In this document: positions 46,801 through 60,321 of the stretch, in pieces
Layout of the letters: the number at the start of each line of letters is the position of its first letter
Position numbering within the stretch: the stretch's first letter is position 1
Assembly: GCF_026262505.1 (NCBI RefSeq)
Contig: NC_067207.1
Span: forward strand, 372,001-436,000
Direction: 5' to 3'
Length of the DNA stretch: 64,000 bases
From: Trichomonas vaginalis G3
Taxonomy: Eukaryota > Parabasalia > Trichomonadida > Trichomonadidae
The notes under the pieces: model-generated
Told to the model about the DNA's origin: nothing
The model's input: the letters and a program-made list of their open reading frames with translations, nothing else
Databases searched by the model: none
Program-made: the position numbers and the translations under genes

Positions 46801-49800
46801 TGTGCATTGCTGCTGTAAAAATGTACTTATTTAGGGTGGGGTGGTTGGGTGTGTCGTGGGGGTAGTAAACGAATGCAAAAGAGAAACTGGGCGCGGAATT
46901 TGCATTCTAAAAGTCAACTATTTTAGACCCTCATTTTGAACTATGAGCAACTTTAGATGTTCACTGACAAAATAGTAACAATTTTCTTATTATTTTTAAA
47001 CACGTTTATGAAGAGAAAACAGTATTCACCTAGAATCAAATCTTGCAAAAGTCATGAATCAGTTAAGATTTATCTTCACAACCAAGATATATCAATTAAT
47101 AGATGGCGGTTATTCATTTTTTATGATACTGTGGTGCTTGGTGTGGAAGTGAAGGTACCTTCAGATGATCCAGCTCAGATATAAGCAGCTATTTAACTAC
47201 AACAAGCATAGTTATGCAGGAGGAAGGTTCAGGTACCAAACAGCATATGAAGAAACAATTATAAATGTGAAATTTTTTTTATTTTTAACCTCAGGACATT
47301 TTAGGTCAATTAAAACCAGCAAATTTGGAATAACATAATATAAAGCTGCCATGGAGGACGTGCTTTAAATTGGACCGAAAGAAATACCCTTAAATAAAAA
47401 CTATGCCTAATGTGAAGTTTTTGTCAATATGTGGAGAAGAAAAATGGAAGAAAAAAGGAAGTTTACACATTATTGGTATTTCTTTATGGGCGATAATATT
47501 ATGTTTTGGATAATAACATAATCACAAACAGCAAATGTACTTCATCATAACTATTGGACTAGGAAATTCGGAGTACGATATAATTTCAACATTTAGAAGG
47601 AAAAAAAAATGTTTAAAAAACTGAGTATTCATTTTGTTAGAAAAACCGATTCACGTTCAATAATATAGAAAAGTTTTTCGCTTTCTAATTTATTATACCG
47701 TCAATTCAGATATCTCAGCATTCATTAACTCATTATTCGTTTTGATACGTATTTTGAAGTCAAGCAGATTGGAATTACTGAAAACTGATAGTAATAGTGT
47801 ACCTTCCGCTTTTTGTTCTTGATTTTTGTTCATTTTTTAAAATTATATGGCCAAAATATTTTACGGGAATATTCTTCTGTTTTATTGGAAATAAACGCTC
47901 GTGTGCCCAATTAAATGATTCGGTGAGGCATGTATTAAATATATACCAAGTCTATATCCATATTTATATTGTATATGAGCCAGAAATAACATAATTTATT
48001 TAGATACACTGGTCAATGTTATTTTTTTAAATAATACACTGCAACAAAATTAACTTACAACTAGGTATTAACATTAGAATTTTACTTCCATGTAGCGAGC
48101 ATAATGTAATTCTTGATAATATTCATGAAAAGTTGTGGTGTGCAATGAGATCTCGAATATCATTGAATCAATTGCCATTCAAACATATTAACTATATTAT
48201 CAAAAGCAGATTCATGACAGAATATTCATTCATTAAATCTGGTCTGATTTAAAAGAGAAAAGTATTTGTTCTATTGAAGGCCGGGGCTTAAATCAGACAA
48301 TCCAGCAACTATTAACACACAGATATACTGCCAATGAAGTCACGTGCATATTGCAAGAATAACTATGTAACAGAACACGAATTTTCATTGTGTGACTTGT
48401 TGTTCCGAAGTATGACACAAGAAAGAATTAACTTATATGGACAATATCGCACAAAACATTCACGTTTTCATTTACCGAACAGGAATGTGGCGATAATCTT
48501 TCAGAGTACATGACTAAGTGGTAATCCATTTTCCACAATGAGGATCGTAGTTTTCGATTGCTCTTAAGGAAAGATGAATGTTGAAACAGCCGTAATGAAA
48601 GAGGTTACAGTTTTTAATAATCGTCTTACCACAGATGCTGCTTTTCTCATATATATGTTAATCAAGCAAGTTCGAATCCTAGGAAACATTTAAACTTGAA
48701 TGCTTTCCTCAACCGTAGTGAGCACAACTCGATGATAGTTATTTCTACTCACGAAACCACAAATACTGTAGTGAATGAAACTGCTTCCCTCATATCATAA
48801 ATATCCAGCACAAACTTAAGGAAGTTTTTCTTTCGTGAAAAACGTCGGTACATTTTACTTTCTTCTTTGTCAAGTTCAAGTCTGAACTAAGGAAATTGTT
48901 GAGGAACTCAAACGAAAGAAGGACGATTAATGATAGACAATACTGCGTAGAAGGTTCTTTGTAAGTAACAGCTCGAGAAATTGAATGTACGAATTACAAT
49001 TCTAAGAGACGTCGAAAACAGGAAGCTGTTTGTATCAGACTTACAAAGGATAACATATCTCAAAATGTGCGTGAGTATTATGAGTCGACAAATCGATCGG
49101 AGATTATCTGATGCCAACTGTGCAAAGAACGCAGAATATTTAACGCTGCTTTGTAATATGAATGCATTTATGCTTTTTATAAAAAATTTGCTTTTTATTT
49201 TTTTCAATTTTTAAATTGCAGTGGGAAAAACGAATATCGACAAAACTCAGGAAATTACACTAAATCAACTGCGAGTTGTGTGAGTGAGAGGCGAGAGATA
49301 AAGAAAGTACGATTTCACTGTGTGAAATTGGGTCATCGTACAACTATATTGTTTTCGAGAGAGAAAACTAATGAATTAAGAAAGAGAGTAAAGTGAGTGA
49401 AGGACATACGCACAGCAACTAAAACTGCAGAACTTGAGAAATCTACAGTTTGTAAATCGTGTGTGCGAGGTGTTGTGAGTGTCTAAAAGGTAGTACCTTG
49501 ATGAGGCTGGCAAGAGGTGCGTGTGAATGTGTGGACAAGGAGTGTAACTTCGTGAGAGCAGGGTGGGAAGGGGCGATCTCATTATCATACATGTGTCAAA
49601 TTTCGAAGGGACAACTCTTTAAGCATATAACAAAGCAAATCGATAAATTCCGAGATAGAAGTCAACAATCAATAAAAAGGTCTTCGAATCAATTTATGTC
49701 TACCTAAAAGAATGTAAATCCGAGTGACGAGCGCAAGCGCTGCAGAGAGTGTGTAACGTTACCACTGTCTCGAGACTTAGGCCGACGTACGCTTCGACCT

Positions 49801-50131
49801 GGGGGGGGGGTGTTGGTTAAGAAGGTTGTATGTGCTTTCGGCGGGCCGTGATGCGAATTCCATCCATTTTAGTAAAAACTGGTGGACAAGGACGAGAACC
49901 GGAGATTTGGTTTTAATATTTCGTGATATTCTATAATTTTCTTAATATCTGTGAGTGTGTGTGGTGGTCTCTGTGTATTTTATTAAATTGTGTGTGTAAT
50001 TCTTTTACTTGTTACTTTCTGTAAACTATTGTGCAAAGAGAAGTGTTCAGTTTGGAAATATCTTTGTTAGTACAATAAGAGAATTTGGACATACGGCGTG
50101 TGAGAGAACGTGAAATGAAACGAGTGTGTGT
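46800..50131. other. Scrambled segment with both strands mixed
   Basis: Fragments of beta-helix copy 1 in plus orientation (46875-46910, 47390-47600), of the CFAP58 fragment in sense (about 48190-48350) and of the same gene in antisense (49845-49900) follow one another. Runs of GT- and GA-rich sequence lie between, and one poly-G run at 49801-49811. In clean units the two genes lie on opposite strands, so this order cannot come from one unit. I annotate no gene here. A stretch near 47000-47300 has no match that I can see elsewhere in the window. Confidence 0.65.
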
Positions 50132-51480
50132 TAAATCCTGCAAATCAGAGATACAATGAAAATTCTATGCAATCTTATTGCTGTTGTCGATTGTTTATTT
50201 GTGTGCTTTTAATGGAGTGTGAGCGGAGTGGTCCACATTAGAAATGGTATGCCTTTCGCCTTTTGTTTTTGTTTTCTCCTTCATTTAAAATATTGAAACA
50301 AATAAAGCAAAAGTTTTATATAAAAGAAAAGATTTAACAGCTTAAAATATTTGTTTTTTTTGCCGTTGGTGAACAGAATAACGACTTTTGTCGAATAATA
50401 CTGCCATTTATAATCATATTACTTGCGTTGAAAATAATCGCAGTTGGCAGTTTTGCAACTTTTGAAAGAAAGAAAAATCGATTTAAGATGATGTATCTAC
50501 TATGAGAAACTATTGCAGCAGATTTACATTTTAAATATATGAGTAACGTATTAAAATCGGTAACCTTTCTTTTATATTCTTAAATTATACACAGTTCCTG
50601 GATCCTTGTTGAATTAGAGTTCAAACAATGACTCTGAAATAGTTCTGAACAATTATAAACCATCTATTCTTGCCCAAACATGTAATTTTGCGAGTTATTC
50701 AAAAAAATATGCAAGTGATCTAAATAGTTTTGCGATATACAATAAAAATAGAAATGGTTTTTAATTGTCCACATTTATTTCAATATATTACAATACGAAA
50801 CTGTATGAGTTAATGAAAATCTGGATAGAGGAAAATAAAAGCGTAACTTTCAAATTTGAAGAGTTTTCTCTAAATGTTGAAAAAATTATATGTACCCGAA
50901 TTTCCTAAAAGTCAATATTATTTGATGAGAATACATTTTGTTGTTTGTGATGTTGTTATTATCAAAACATATATCGCCAAAAGGAAAATACCAAATGTGT
51001 AACTTGCTTTTTCTTCTTTTTCTCCACATTAAGGAAACCAGAAACTTCAATTGGCATAGTTTTTATTAGAAAGTTATTGCCTTAGCAGCTTGAGCAAATG
51101 CCATAGCTTGCTTGTATTGGACGCATATAACATGTTCGCATGTTGGACGAACTTCCATCTGCTTGGCAGTTTAATAAACAGACTCACCATATTCTGTGGT
51201 GGATATAACTACAATGGGCTAATTCTGTTTCATTCAAGTAAGTGTACACACTTTACTATTATTGAATTGCAGAAATTGCGCCAGTTTCTATTGCATTCTT
51301 TATAGAAAGACAGAAGTAAAACTTAATAATTACTTGATTACTGCTATTATCAAATAATTACGAGGTCCATTTTGTATGATAGTACATTTTATCTATTACT
51401 ACCAAAATATTGATCCCAGCTAGGACTTTTTTGCATTTTTCAAATTTAAGCTATGTGCATTTAATATGCCGAAGATTGAT
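50132..51480 (-). pseudogene. Noisy copy of beta-helix copies 2 (5' part) and 1
   Basis: Degraded match to 34680-35968 in the same orientation, with indels throughout. Copy 2 (5' part) covers about 50132-50430; copy 1 follows. Confidence 0.6.
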
Positions 51481-51750
51481 TAGGTTTAATCATCTAGTAA
51501 TGGAATATATATTCTTTCTTGTTCTGTAGTCATAAACGTTCATCACTGCAAGATTATGTACTGTAGTTTGTCGCATAATAAAAGTCGTAAAAATATTTTT
51601 ACAGGGTGTGAAAACTATCCAAAAGAAAACAAAGATATTTCCAATATTAAACTGTGACATCGCAGATGATCGAAAAATTAACAATTTTAAATAAGGATAT
51701 AAATTTTAGTAGAAATTAACAACAAGAACCTCCAAAATCAACAATGACAA

Positions 51751-54545
51751 ATGGACGTAACTTTAATTGAATGGTCAATTAATAGCAAGTAATTTCAATG
51801 TTTTGATCGTCATATTAAAGCAATGAATGAGAAAAACTTTGAGCTTAGCGGCTATGGAAGTTTTTACAACGTTAGATAGATAGACAAATGTTATATGTAT
51901 TCATGTCATAATGAGTATGGTAGTATTTCTAATAAAAAGTGAATGTGCAACTATCACATGCATTTCGAACATGAGAGAAATGGCACGGGCGATATATACG
52001 TTATTCACATATATATCTATATGCTATATCTATGTTATTACAATTTTTAAAATAAGAAAAGCTTCTAGGAGTCTCCATTTGAAATATAATCTATGTTATT
52101 CTTTATATAACAAATTTCAATGAGAATGTTAAATTATAATTGATTAGACGTATAAATGATGATAGGACTTAATTATTTATGAATTAGACATGTGTGAAAT
52201 AGAAAGAAGGTTTGTTAACATTATGAAAGATAATGTGTTTGATTGAGATTAATTTGTGCTTAGGTGGATCATTGCTAATTTATTGCATTTATATGTGTAA
52301 AATTAGTGATAAGACTCGCACTTTTTCACGTGTATGTGATTCATGCAATTTTAATGCAAGAAAAGGAGTTACAAATGCAGTAGTATTGTTCCTTTCCCTG
52401 CATTTGTAAACTCCGTTTTCAATAGCTTGCACTATCACTTGAAAGTGATTCATTGAATTTCAATTCAAGAAAGAGTTTACAAATGGCAGACAGTATTGTT
52501 CCTTACCTGCATTGTGTAACTCCCTTTTTTGAATATCTTCATTTCGTTTAAATTACAAGTAAGATCCCACTTCTGTATAAACTCTCAAAATATCCTCAAT
52601 TCCATATACAAATAAATAATAACCATTTTCATATATTTCTTAAATTTTCTCTAAATGGCCCTTATTTTCTTAAAAATTGTTATTTTTTCAATAATTTTTA
52701 ACATTTTCGAATATTTTTGGAAATTTTATTTGTAATTTTGTGAAGAATTTAATTCGAACTCTATTATATAATAATATTATTCAAAAATTTGTGTACATTT
52801 TGTCAGTGTACGCTAAATTTTTAATTTTTTTAATCGATGTGTTGTTGATGCGGCTTACTGAAGATTGTCATCCCATAACAATATCCATTCCAACTTCTGC
52901 CTCCATCCGAGGCCAGAGCCACATTCATCTCATGCAAGTCTCGACTGGTCGGTCCCCATTAGGCACGATCGAGAGAACTTGGTCTTACATTAAATCAACA
53001 GCTCTGGCCATTGCTAAGCCGAGCTCGCAACCTCCTCGGGGCCGTTCCTCAAAGACCGCCTGTTGGCGGCGGGCGATGGAATCCAGCTCTAGAGTGCCCA
53101 TTTACGAAGCTTCTGCCTGAGCATTGCCCACGGTCTTTCAAAAACATCTTCAGGCGTTTTGCGAATGATCGTCGATCATGTCGACGGTTGCCCAGAACTT
53201 CGGCACTTGAAAGACAATTACAGATAATGCTCTCCAGCAAAGGACAGGTTCGTTTAAATATCAAGGGCCGAGCTTTTCAATGCAGCCTATCGCGGGCCGC
53301 AGGAGCGAACCGGCTTGGGATTACAACCCCGAACTCTGACCTAGGCAAGCAGAGCTAAAATGCATCCTACAGGCGATTTGAGCGAGATCATTCACACATT
53401 CGAGATTTCTTCATTTCGGCCTGAAGAAAAACGAAATAACGGCCCCCCTGCATAGCAAAGCCACTTCGCTTTTATCATGGCCGCTTTTCCAATGCCGCAC
53501 CATTGTGTCCAGGAGGCAGGAGCGAAACAGGCATTGATTTACCGAATACCAAGCCCGGCTCACTTACTGGGAGAGCCTGCAAGTAAATTTATCTGGCGAG
53601 TTTTCCGATGATACTATCCACATGATAGGAATTTCTGCAGAAACTCGGCCTGAACAGACGTATTATCCACCGTCTATGTCTCAGTAGAGGCCAGGCCTCG
53701 CTTACATTACTCAGGGCCGGTTTTCAAATGCGTCCTAATCTATGGGCAGCGAGAGGAATTCGGCCCTGGTAAGCTGAATACGAGGTCTGGCCTTATAAAG
53801 AGCCGATCTGCAAAGTAACTCCCGTTCTCTTAAGAATTTGATACAAGGAACAACAGAAAGCTAGAGGAAGCCCTTTTTAAGTTAAGACTTCTTCCTGGCT
53901 TTTGATATGGATGGTGAGTTGGCTATCATGCAAATCCTTCCAGAGATCAAATAGTAACCAAAGTCATAGGCAGTGTGTGTGTGTAAATTGCAGGGCCTAC
54001 ATGCGAGTGCCTTGGTAGCCGTGATTTGCAAGCGCACTCCCGCAGTGTTAGAGGAGTTGTGGGGTGTGTTCTGAATTGAGATGGGTGTGTTTCTCAAGGT
54101 CCAAAGTCCATTCGTAACTTCTGTGTATTTATTATTTAAATAACATTTTGACAGATACTTATTCTTTTTTCCCCGGGAATTCGCTTGTCATCAGTTATCA
54201 TTTTCAGCTACATCTGTAATAATCTAAAACAGTATTATTTGAATCACGGATAAACACAATTAAGAATATTATTTACTAATTTTCCATATTAAAAAATTCA
54301 ATGATATAAAGTTATCCCATAAACAATTTTATGTCTCATATATATATTATTAAATATCGCATAAATCCAATTAAATTTAATATATAAAGTGTATATCCAT
54401 TGTCTTCTTTAAATATAACCATATCTAACGGTATGCATCATATGAATGATCAGCCTTTAAAAACACGTACATAGAAATTTTTTTAAAGAATTGACCAAAA
54501 TTGAAATACTGCTTAATATTGACCAGTTCCAATTTAATTCGTCCC
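51751..54545 (-). mobile_element. Noisy copy of the transposon (E9)
   Basis: Recognisable terminal repeats at both ends (garbled GGGACGAAC near 51752, TTCGTCCC at 54545 or just before). Two degraded hairpin repeats lie near 52350-52536 and a degraded array at about 52830-54050. Stems no longer pair well, which fits sequencing error better than evolution under structural constraint. Confidence 0.65.
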
Positions 54546-54915
54546 AAATAAAACTTCTCAAATGAAAAATATCTTATTTTTTACATTTGATTATTAAGAT
54601 GTCGTTTTTACTTGAAAACAAAATATTTGGTAAATTTTTAAATTTGGTCAAATCAATGGCTCATTCGATTTTTCAAGAGGAAGAGGAGAAAAAATTTCAT
54701 TTTAAATATGCGAGACGACTAAATTCATTTCTCCAGGAGATTGAGAAATGGAAAGCTTTGGAGAGGATATTGGCATTTCTTAAAAATGAATAGGTTTCTT
54801 ATTGATCTTGCAAGGTTTATAGTTTCCCCACTGACAAAAATTTTCTTTTAATATTTAAGTAATCTGATTCATAAATTGCCAAATATATTAAAATATCTAT
54901 AGTAATTAATTAAGA
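54546..54915. other. Noisy spacer copy
   Basis: Degraded match to 32781-33184. The 68-codon frame at 54587-54793 is accidental. Confidence 0.55.
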
Positions 54916-54919
54916 TGGT

Positions 54920-55175
54920 TATTTTTTTTACTTTTTTGATGGAATAATCCTGAGAAGCCCCTAGTTTTAAAAATGTAGAAAGTATGGGAGAAATTATTAA
55001 GTGATAATTTTTCCAGGATTTATTGACATTTATTAATAAATGATATAAGTGTTAAAAATGAGTTTATTGTTAGCATTATAATATAACAAGTTCCATTTGT
55101 TGATGTTGAATCAACATATGAACTGGTGCTCAATGTGTAGCCTTCCCTTTAGTTTGAATGTTTTGTTTTCATTTA
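54920..55175 (-). pseudogene. Noisy copy of beta-helix copy 2, 3' part
   Basis: Degraded match to 33185-33433; no open frame remains. Confidence 0.55.
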
Positions 55176-55184
55176 ATATTATGG

Positions 55185-55706
55185 ACATATTTACTGGGGT
55201 GAACATGTCCAATTAAATTGCTGTTTATCATTCAAATATAATTTTTCAAATTCGTTTGCTAAAATTTTTTCATATTTTTCTTATATATCATGAAAGTGTT
55301 GTGAGTTCGAATATATTGAATCAATTGGATCACATATAAATTATTTTATCAAAAGCAGATTCATAGGAAGAAATTTATTAATTAGAATCTATTAAAAGAG
55401 AAAGATTTTTTATTGAGGCCGTTCTTCAAATCAAGAATCAGCAAATACACACAATGCCATGAGAGTCGTACGAATTGAAGAAAACATTGTATGTCCGAAG
55501 TTGAAAAAAAAGAAGAAACTTGAATAACAATCGACACATTCATTTATTTAGAACGAACTGTCAAATTTTGAGAAAAAGGATCTTTTTCACAACGGATCGT
55601 GTGGTTCGCCTTGAAGTGAACTTTGAAACGCCCCGATAAATCACATATGGCGTTCTTAGATTATCGATCCAAACTCTAATCTCCTCAAGATGACACAAAC
55701 TCCCCG
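55185..55706 (+). pseudogene. Noisy 5' part of the CFAP58 fragment
   Basis: Degraded match to 33448-33977, stopping at the 25-N gap. The gene continues cleanly at 55732. Confidence 0.6.
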
Positions 55707-55731
55707 NNNNNNNNNNNNNNNNNNNNNNNNN
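55707..55731. other. Assembly gap, 25 N
   Basis: 25 N, unlike the 100-N gaps elsewhere, so it was made by a different step. Some long-read gap fillers mark over-filled gaps this way, which fits the noisy sequence on its left. Confidence 0.95.
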
Positions 55732-56292
55732 AACAAACTTATGGAACGTCTTTATCGAATCGACAAACTTAAAGTTCTTCGTGAAGAACGTCGTAAACTT
55801 CTTGTTCGCGAACAAAGGAAAGTTGGAAGTCAAACGAAAGATGACGGTGATGAAGAAATTAGAATTCTTGAAGAACAGCTCGAAATGAAGACGAAACAAC
55901 TTCAAGAGATCGAAACAGAGCTGTTTGATCGCTCAAGTAACATCGATGAACTTAAGAAGAGTGTTGAAGAAGTTCGTGGTGAACTCAATTACACTAAATC
56001 ATCATATTTCATGGAGAAGAAGAAAGTCCACGAGATGAGGTCATCAACACAGTCAAAAACAGAAGAAATAGCAGGAAACACAGCCAAGTTCATTGGCGGT
56101 GGATTCCCAGTCAGTTCAGTTCCTTCAACAGCACAATCTATCTCTGCAATCGAAGGGAACAAGATAAACAAAGCAATCGTAATTCCGAAAGTAACAAATT
56201 CTCGTCCTTCGAAAGTTTTACCTAAAGGATGGAATCCATCACGACAAGCACTCAAACCTTTCTTACCAACTGTCTCCGAACTTCGTGCTTAA
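55732..56292 (+). CDS. CFAP58 C-terminal fragment, 3' part (inverted unit 3)
   Basis: Clean last 186 codons of the 365-codon frame (from about residue 180), with the GGGFP tail and normal stop. PMNIHRWR lies in the noisy part before the gap. Confidence 0.75.
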   Translation, partial: NKLMERLYRIDKLKVLREERRKLLVREQRKVGSQTKDDGDEEIRILEEQLEMKTKQLQEIETELFDRSSNIDELKKSVEEVRGELNYTKSSYFMEKKKVHEMRSSTQSKTEEIAGNTAKFIGGGFPVSSVPSTAQSISAIEGNKINKAIVIPKVTNSRPSKVLPKGWNPSRQALKPFLPTVSELRA

Positions 56293-56419
56293 TTATTTCT
56301 ATTTCTATATTGTTTTTTTTTATTTGTTATTTTATAAATTGTTTGATTTACTTTATTTAATATTAAGAATTCATTTGAAGTTAAAAAAATTTCATACACT
56401 CTCAAAACTAATAAACGCC

Positions 56420-56677
56420 TATTTTTAAATCCTGCAAATCCAGATACAATGAAATTTCTATGCATTTATTGCTTGCGATGTTATTTTTCTTAATTAGTAT
56501 TTCACAATATCCAATTAGAAATGTATTGCTTCCTTTTGGTTTGTTTTCTCCTCATTTAAAAATTGAAAAATTAAAAGCAAAGTTTTTATAAAAAAGAAAA
56601 GATTTAACAGCTTAAATAATTTGTTTTGCCGTTGAACAGAATAACGACTTTTGTCGACATAATACTGCCATTTATAT
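56420..56677 (-). pseudogene. Beta-helix-like gene copy 2, 5' part (inverted unit 3)
   Basis: As inverted unit 1. Confidence 0.5.
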
Positions 56678-57715
56678 CTATACTTTGCGTGAAAATAATC
56701 CTGCAGTTGCAGTTTTTGCAAACTTTGAAAGAAAAATCGATTTAAGGGAGATTATTCTATGAGAAACTATTGAGCAGTTTTCATTAAATATATGAGTAAA
56801 CGTATTAAAATCGTAACCTTCTTTTATATTCTTAAATATAACAGTTCCTGATCCTGTGGTTGAATTAGAGTCAACATATGAATCTGAAATAGTCGAATTA
56901 TAACCATCTATATCTTGCCCAAACATGTATTTTGCAGTGTTATTTAAAAATATGCAGTGATCTAAATTAGTTTTGGATATACAATAAAATAGAACTTGGT
57001 TTTTATCTGCTCCACATTTATTTCCAATAATATTACAATACGAAACTGTATGAGTTAATGAATAATCTGAAGAGGAAAATAAAAGCGAAAAACTTTCAAT
57101 TTGAGCGTTTTCTCTAAATGTTGAAAAATTATATGTACCCGAATTTCCTAAAAGTCCAATAGTTATTGATGAATACATTTGTTGTTTGTGATGTTGTTAT
57201 TATCAAAACATATATCGCCAAAAGAAATACCAAATGTGTAACTTCCTTTTTCTTCATTTTCTCCACATTTAAGAACAGAAACTTCAATTGCATAGTTTTT
57301 ATTAGAAAGGTATTGCTTAGCAGCTTGAGCAAATGCCATAGCTTGCTCTGCTATTGACGCATAATAACATGTTCGATGTTGGACGAACTCTCCATCTGCT
57401 TGGCAGTTATAATAAACAGACCCTCCACCATATTCTGTGGTGGAACTACAATTGGTAAATACTGTTTCTTCAAGTAATGTACACACTTTATTAGTTCTTT
57501 GAATGCAAATTGCGCCAGTTTCTTTGCATTCTTTATAGAAACAAAGTAAAACATAATAATTATTGATACTGCTATTATCAAATAATACGGTCCCATTTTG
57601 TATATAGTCACATTTATCTTTACTACCAAAATATTGATCCCAGCTGGACTTTTTTGCATTTTTCAAATTTAATATGTGCATTTAAATATGCCGAAGATTG
57701 ATTAGGTTTAATCAT
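56678..57715 (-). pseudogene. Beta-helix-like gene copy 1 (inverted unit 3)
   Basis: As inverted unit 1. Confidence 0.7.
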
Positions 57716-58523
57716 CTAGTAATGAATATTATTCTTCTCTTTGTTCTGTATCATAAAGTTCATCACTGCAAGATTTGTCTGTATTTTGTCGCATAATAAA
57801 GTCGTAAAAATATTTTTACGGGTGTGAACTATCCAAAGAAAAAGAATTTCCAATTTAAACTGTGACATCGCTAATGATCGAAAAATTAACAATTTTAATA
57901 AGGATCTAATTTGTAGAAATAACAACAAGAACCTCCAAAATCCAAAATACAAAGGGACGAACTTTAAATTGAATGGTCAATTTAAAGCAAGTATTCAATT
58001 TTTTGGTCAATTTAAAGCAATGAATGAGAAAAACTTTGAGCTTAGGGCTAATGAAGGTTTTTACAACGTAGATAGATAGACAAATGTATATGTCATCATT
58101 CCTATGAGTATGGTAGATTTCTATAAAAAGTGAGTGCAATATCACATTGCATTTCGAAACATGAGAGAAATAAGCATATATATACGTTATTACATATATA
58201 TCTATATGCTATTCTATATTATTACAATGTTAAAATAAGAAAAGCTCTAAGAGTCTCATTTGAAATATAATCTATGTTATTTTTATATAACAATTATCAA
58301 TGAGAATGTAAATTATATTTGATTAGACGATAAATGATGAATAGACTTAATTATTTATGATTAGACATGTGTGAATAGAAAAATTTGTTAACATTTATGA
58401 AGATAATGTGTTTTGATTGAGATTACATTTGTGCTTAGTGGGATATTGCTATTATATTGCATTTATATGTGTAAATTAGGAAAACTCGCACTTTTTCACT
58501 TGAATGTGATTCATTGAATTTTA

Positions 58524-58706
58524 ATTCAAGAAAGGAGTTTACAAATGCAGAGTATTGTTCCTTTACCCTGCATTTGTAAACTCCTTTCTCGAATAGCTTG
58601 CACTTTTTCACTTGAATGTGATTCATTGAATTTCAATTCAAGAAAGGAGTTTACAAATGCAGAGTATTGTTCCTTTACCCTGCATTTGTAAACTCCTTTC
58701 TTGAAT
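58524..58706. repeat. 112-bp hairpin repeat, 2 copies (E10)
   Basis: Inverted copy of 3291-3473. Confidence 0.95.
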
Positions 58707-59003
58707 ATCTTCATTTCTTTTAATTATAAAGATCACATTCTGTATAAAACTCCTCAAATATCCTCAATTTCCCATTACAATAATAAATAACCATTTTCTA
58801 TATTTCTTAAATTTCTCTAATCCTTAATTTTCTTATCAAATTTGTTATTTTTTCAATAATTTTTAAAATTTTCTAATATTTTTTGGAAATTTTTATTTAA
58901 TTTTGTGAGAAATTTATTCAATTCTTATTATATAATAATATTATTCAAAAATATTGTTGTAATTTTTCAGTGATTACGATAATTTTTAATTCAATTTTTA
59001 ATC

Positions 59004-60321
59004 GAATGTTTTGATGGGACGAGCTTACTGAGCATTGGCTCATCCCATCAAAACATTCCATTCAAAACTCTGGCCTTCATCGAGGCCAGAGCTCACAATT
59101 CATCTCCTCAGAGCCAAGTTCCTCGACGGTCGTCCTCATTAGGCACGATCCGAGAGGAACTTGGCTCTTCATTAAAATCACAAGCTCTGGCCATTGCTAA
59201 GGCCAGAGCTTCGCAAACCATCCTCGGGGCCGGTTTCCTCAAAGACCGCCCTGATTCAGGCGGCGGGAGGAGAGGAATCCAGCTCCGAGAGAGTGCCCAT
59301 ACGAAGCTCTGGCCTTAGCAGTGGCCAGGGCTTTCAAAAACAATCCTCAGGGCCGAGTTTTGCGATGATCGTCGATCATGTCGACAGTCTCGCAAGAACT
59401 CGGCCCTGAAAGACATACAGATACATGCTCTGGCCCCAGCAAAGACCAGGGCTTCGTTTTAAATACCCAGGGCCGGCTTTCTCAAATGCAGCCCTTATCC
59501 CGGGCGGCAGGAGCGGAATCCGGCCTTGGGATACTTACCAAACGAAGCTCTGACCCTAGCAAAGGCCAGAGCCTACAAATGCAATCCTCAGGGCCGATTT
59601 TGAGGGAGATCGTCCACATCATTGACGATCTCCTCTCATTTCGGCCCTGAAAGAAAGAAATACACAGGCCCTGACCATAGCAAAGGCCAGGGCTTCGCTT
59701 TAAATCCATAGGGCCGGCTTTCTCAAATGCCGCCCTTATCCCAGGCGGCAGGAGCGAAAACCGGCCATGGGAATCCTACAATACCAAGCCCTGGCTCCTA
59801 CTGAGGCCAGAGCCTGCAAAATTCATCCTCAGGGCCGAGTTTTGCGATGATCATCCACATGATAGACATTCTCGCAGAAACTCGGCCCTGAAAGACGTAA
59901 TATCACAGTCTCTGGCCTCAGTAGAGGCCAGAGCCTCGCTTACATTACTCAGGGCCGGCTTTCTCAAATGCCGTCCTGATCTATGGCGGCAGGAGAGAAA
60001 TCCGGCCCTGGGAAGCATGAAATACGAAGATCTGGCCTTATAAGAGGCCAGAATCTGCAAATACTCCCTTCTCTACAGATTATGATCCAATGTAACACAG
60101 AAAGCCTAGAAGGAAGCCCTTTCTCAAGGTTAAGACTTCCTTCCTGGCTTTCTGATACTGGATGGAGTGGAGTTTGGCTTCCATTGCAACTCCTTCCAGG
60201 AAGATCAAATGATTACACAAAAGTCATGGCAATTGTATTCTAACACTATAAATACAATTGCCATGGCCTACAATTGCGAGTGCCTGCTGCTTCAGCAGAG
60301 ATTTGCAGCAGACACTCGCAA
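59004..60321. repeat. Hairpin array in E10
   Basis: As E7 except near 59258, where GGCGGCGGGAGG replaces GGGCGGCCGG and weakens one inner stem. Confidence 0.88.

Larger units (their letters stand above)
45103..55706. other. Low-quality region: error-rich copy of the repeat
   Basis: From 45103 the repeat acquires small insertions, deletions and substitutions; past about 45760 they come every 10-20 bases, evenly over genes, spacer, TIRs and hairpins. The neighbouring units are nearly identical to each other. Even, non-selective indels that stop abruptly at a 25-N gap fit uncorrected long reads used to fill a gap. Real decay would have to be confined to this block. Frames of 60-126 codons here are accidental. 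Confidence 0.8.

Noticed and set aside
48908-49207. 99-codon and other frames in the noisy block, including 52740-53120
   Set aside because: They lie in error-rich sequence derived from known non-coding or antisense parts of the unit.
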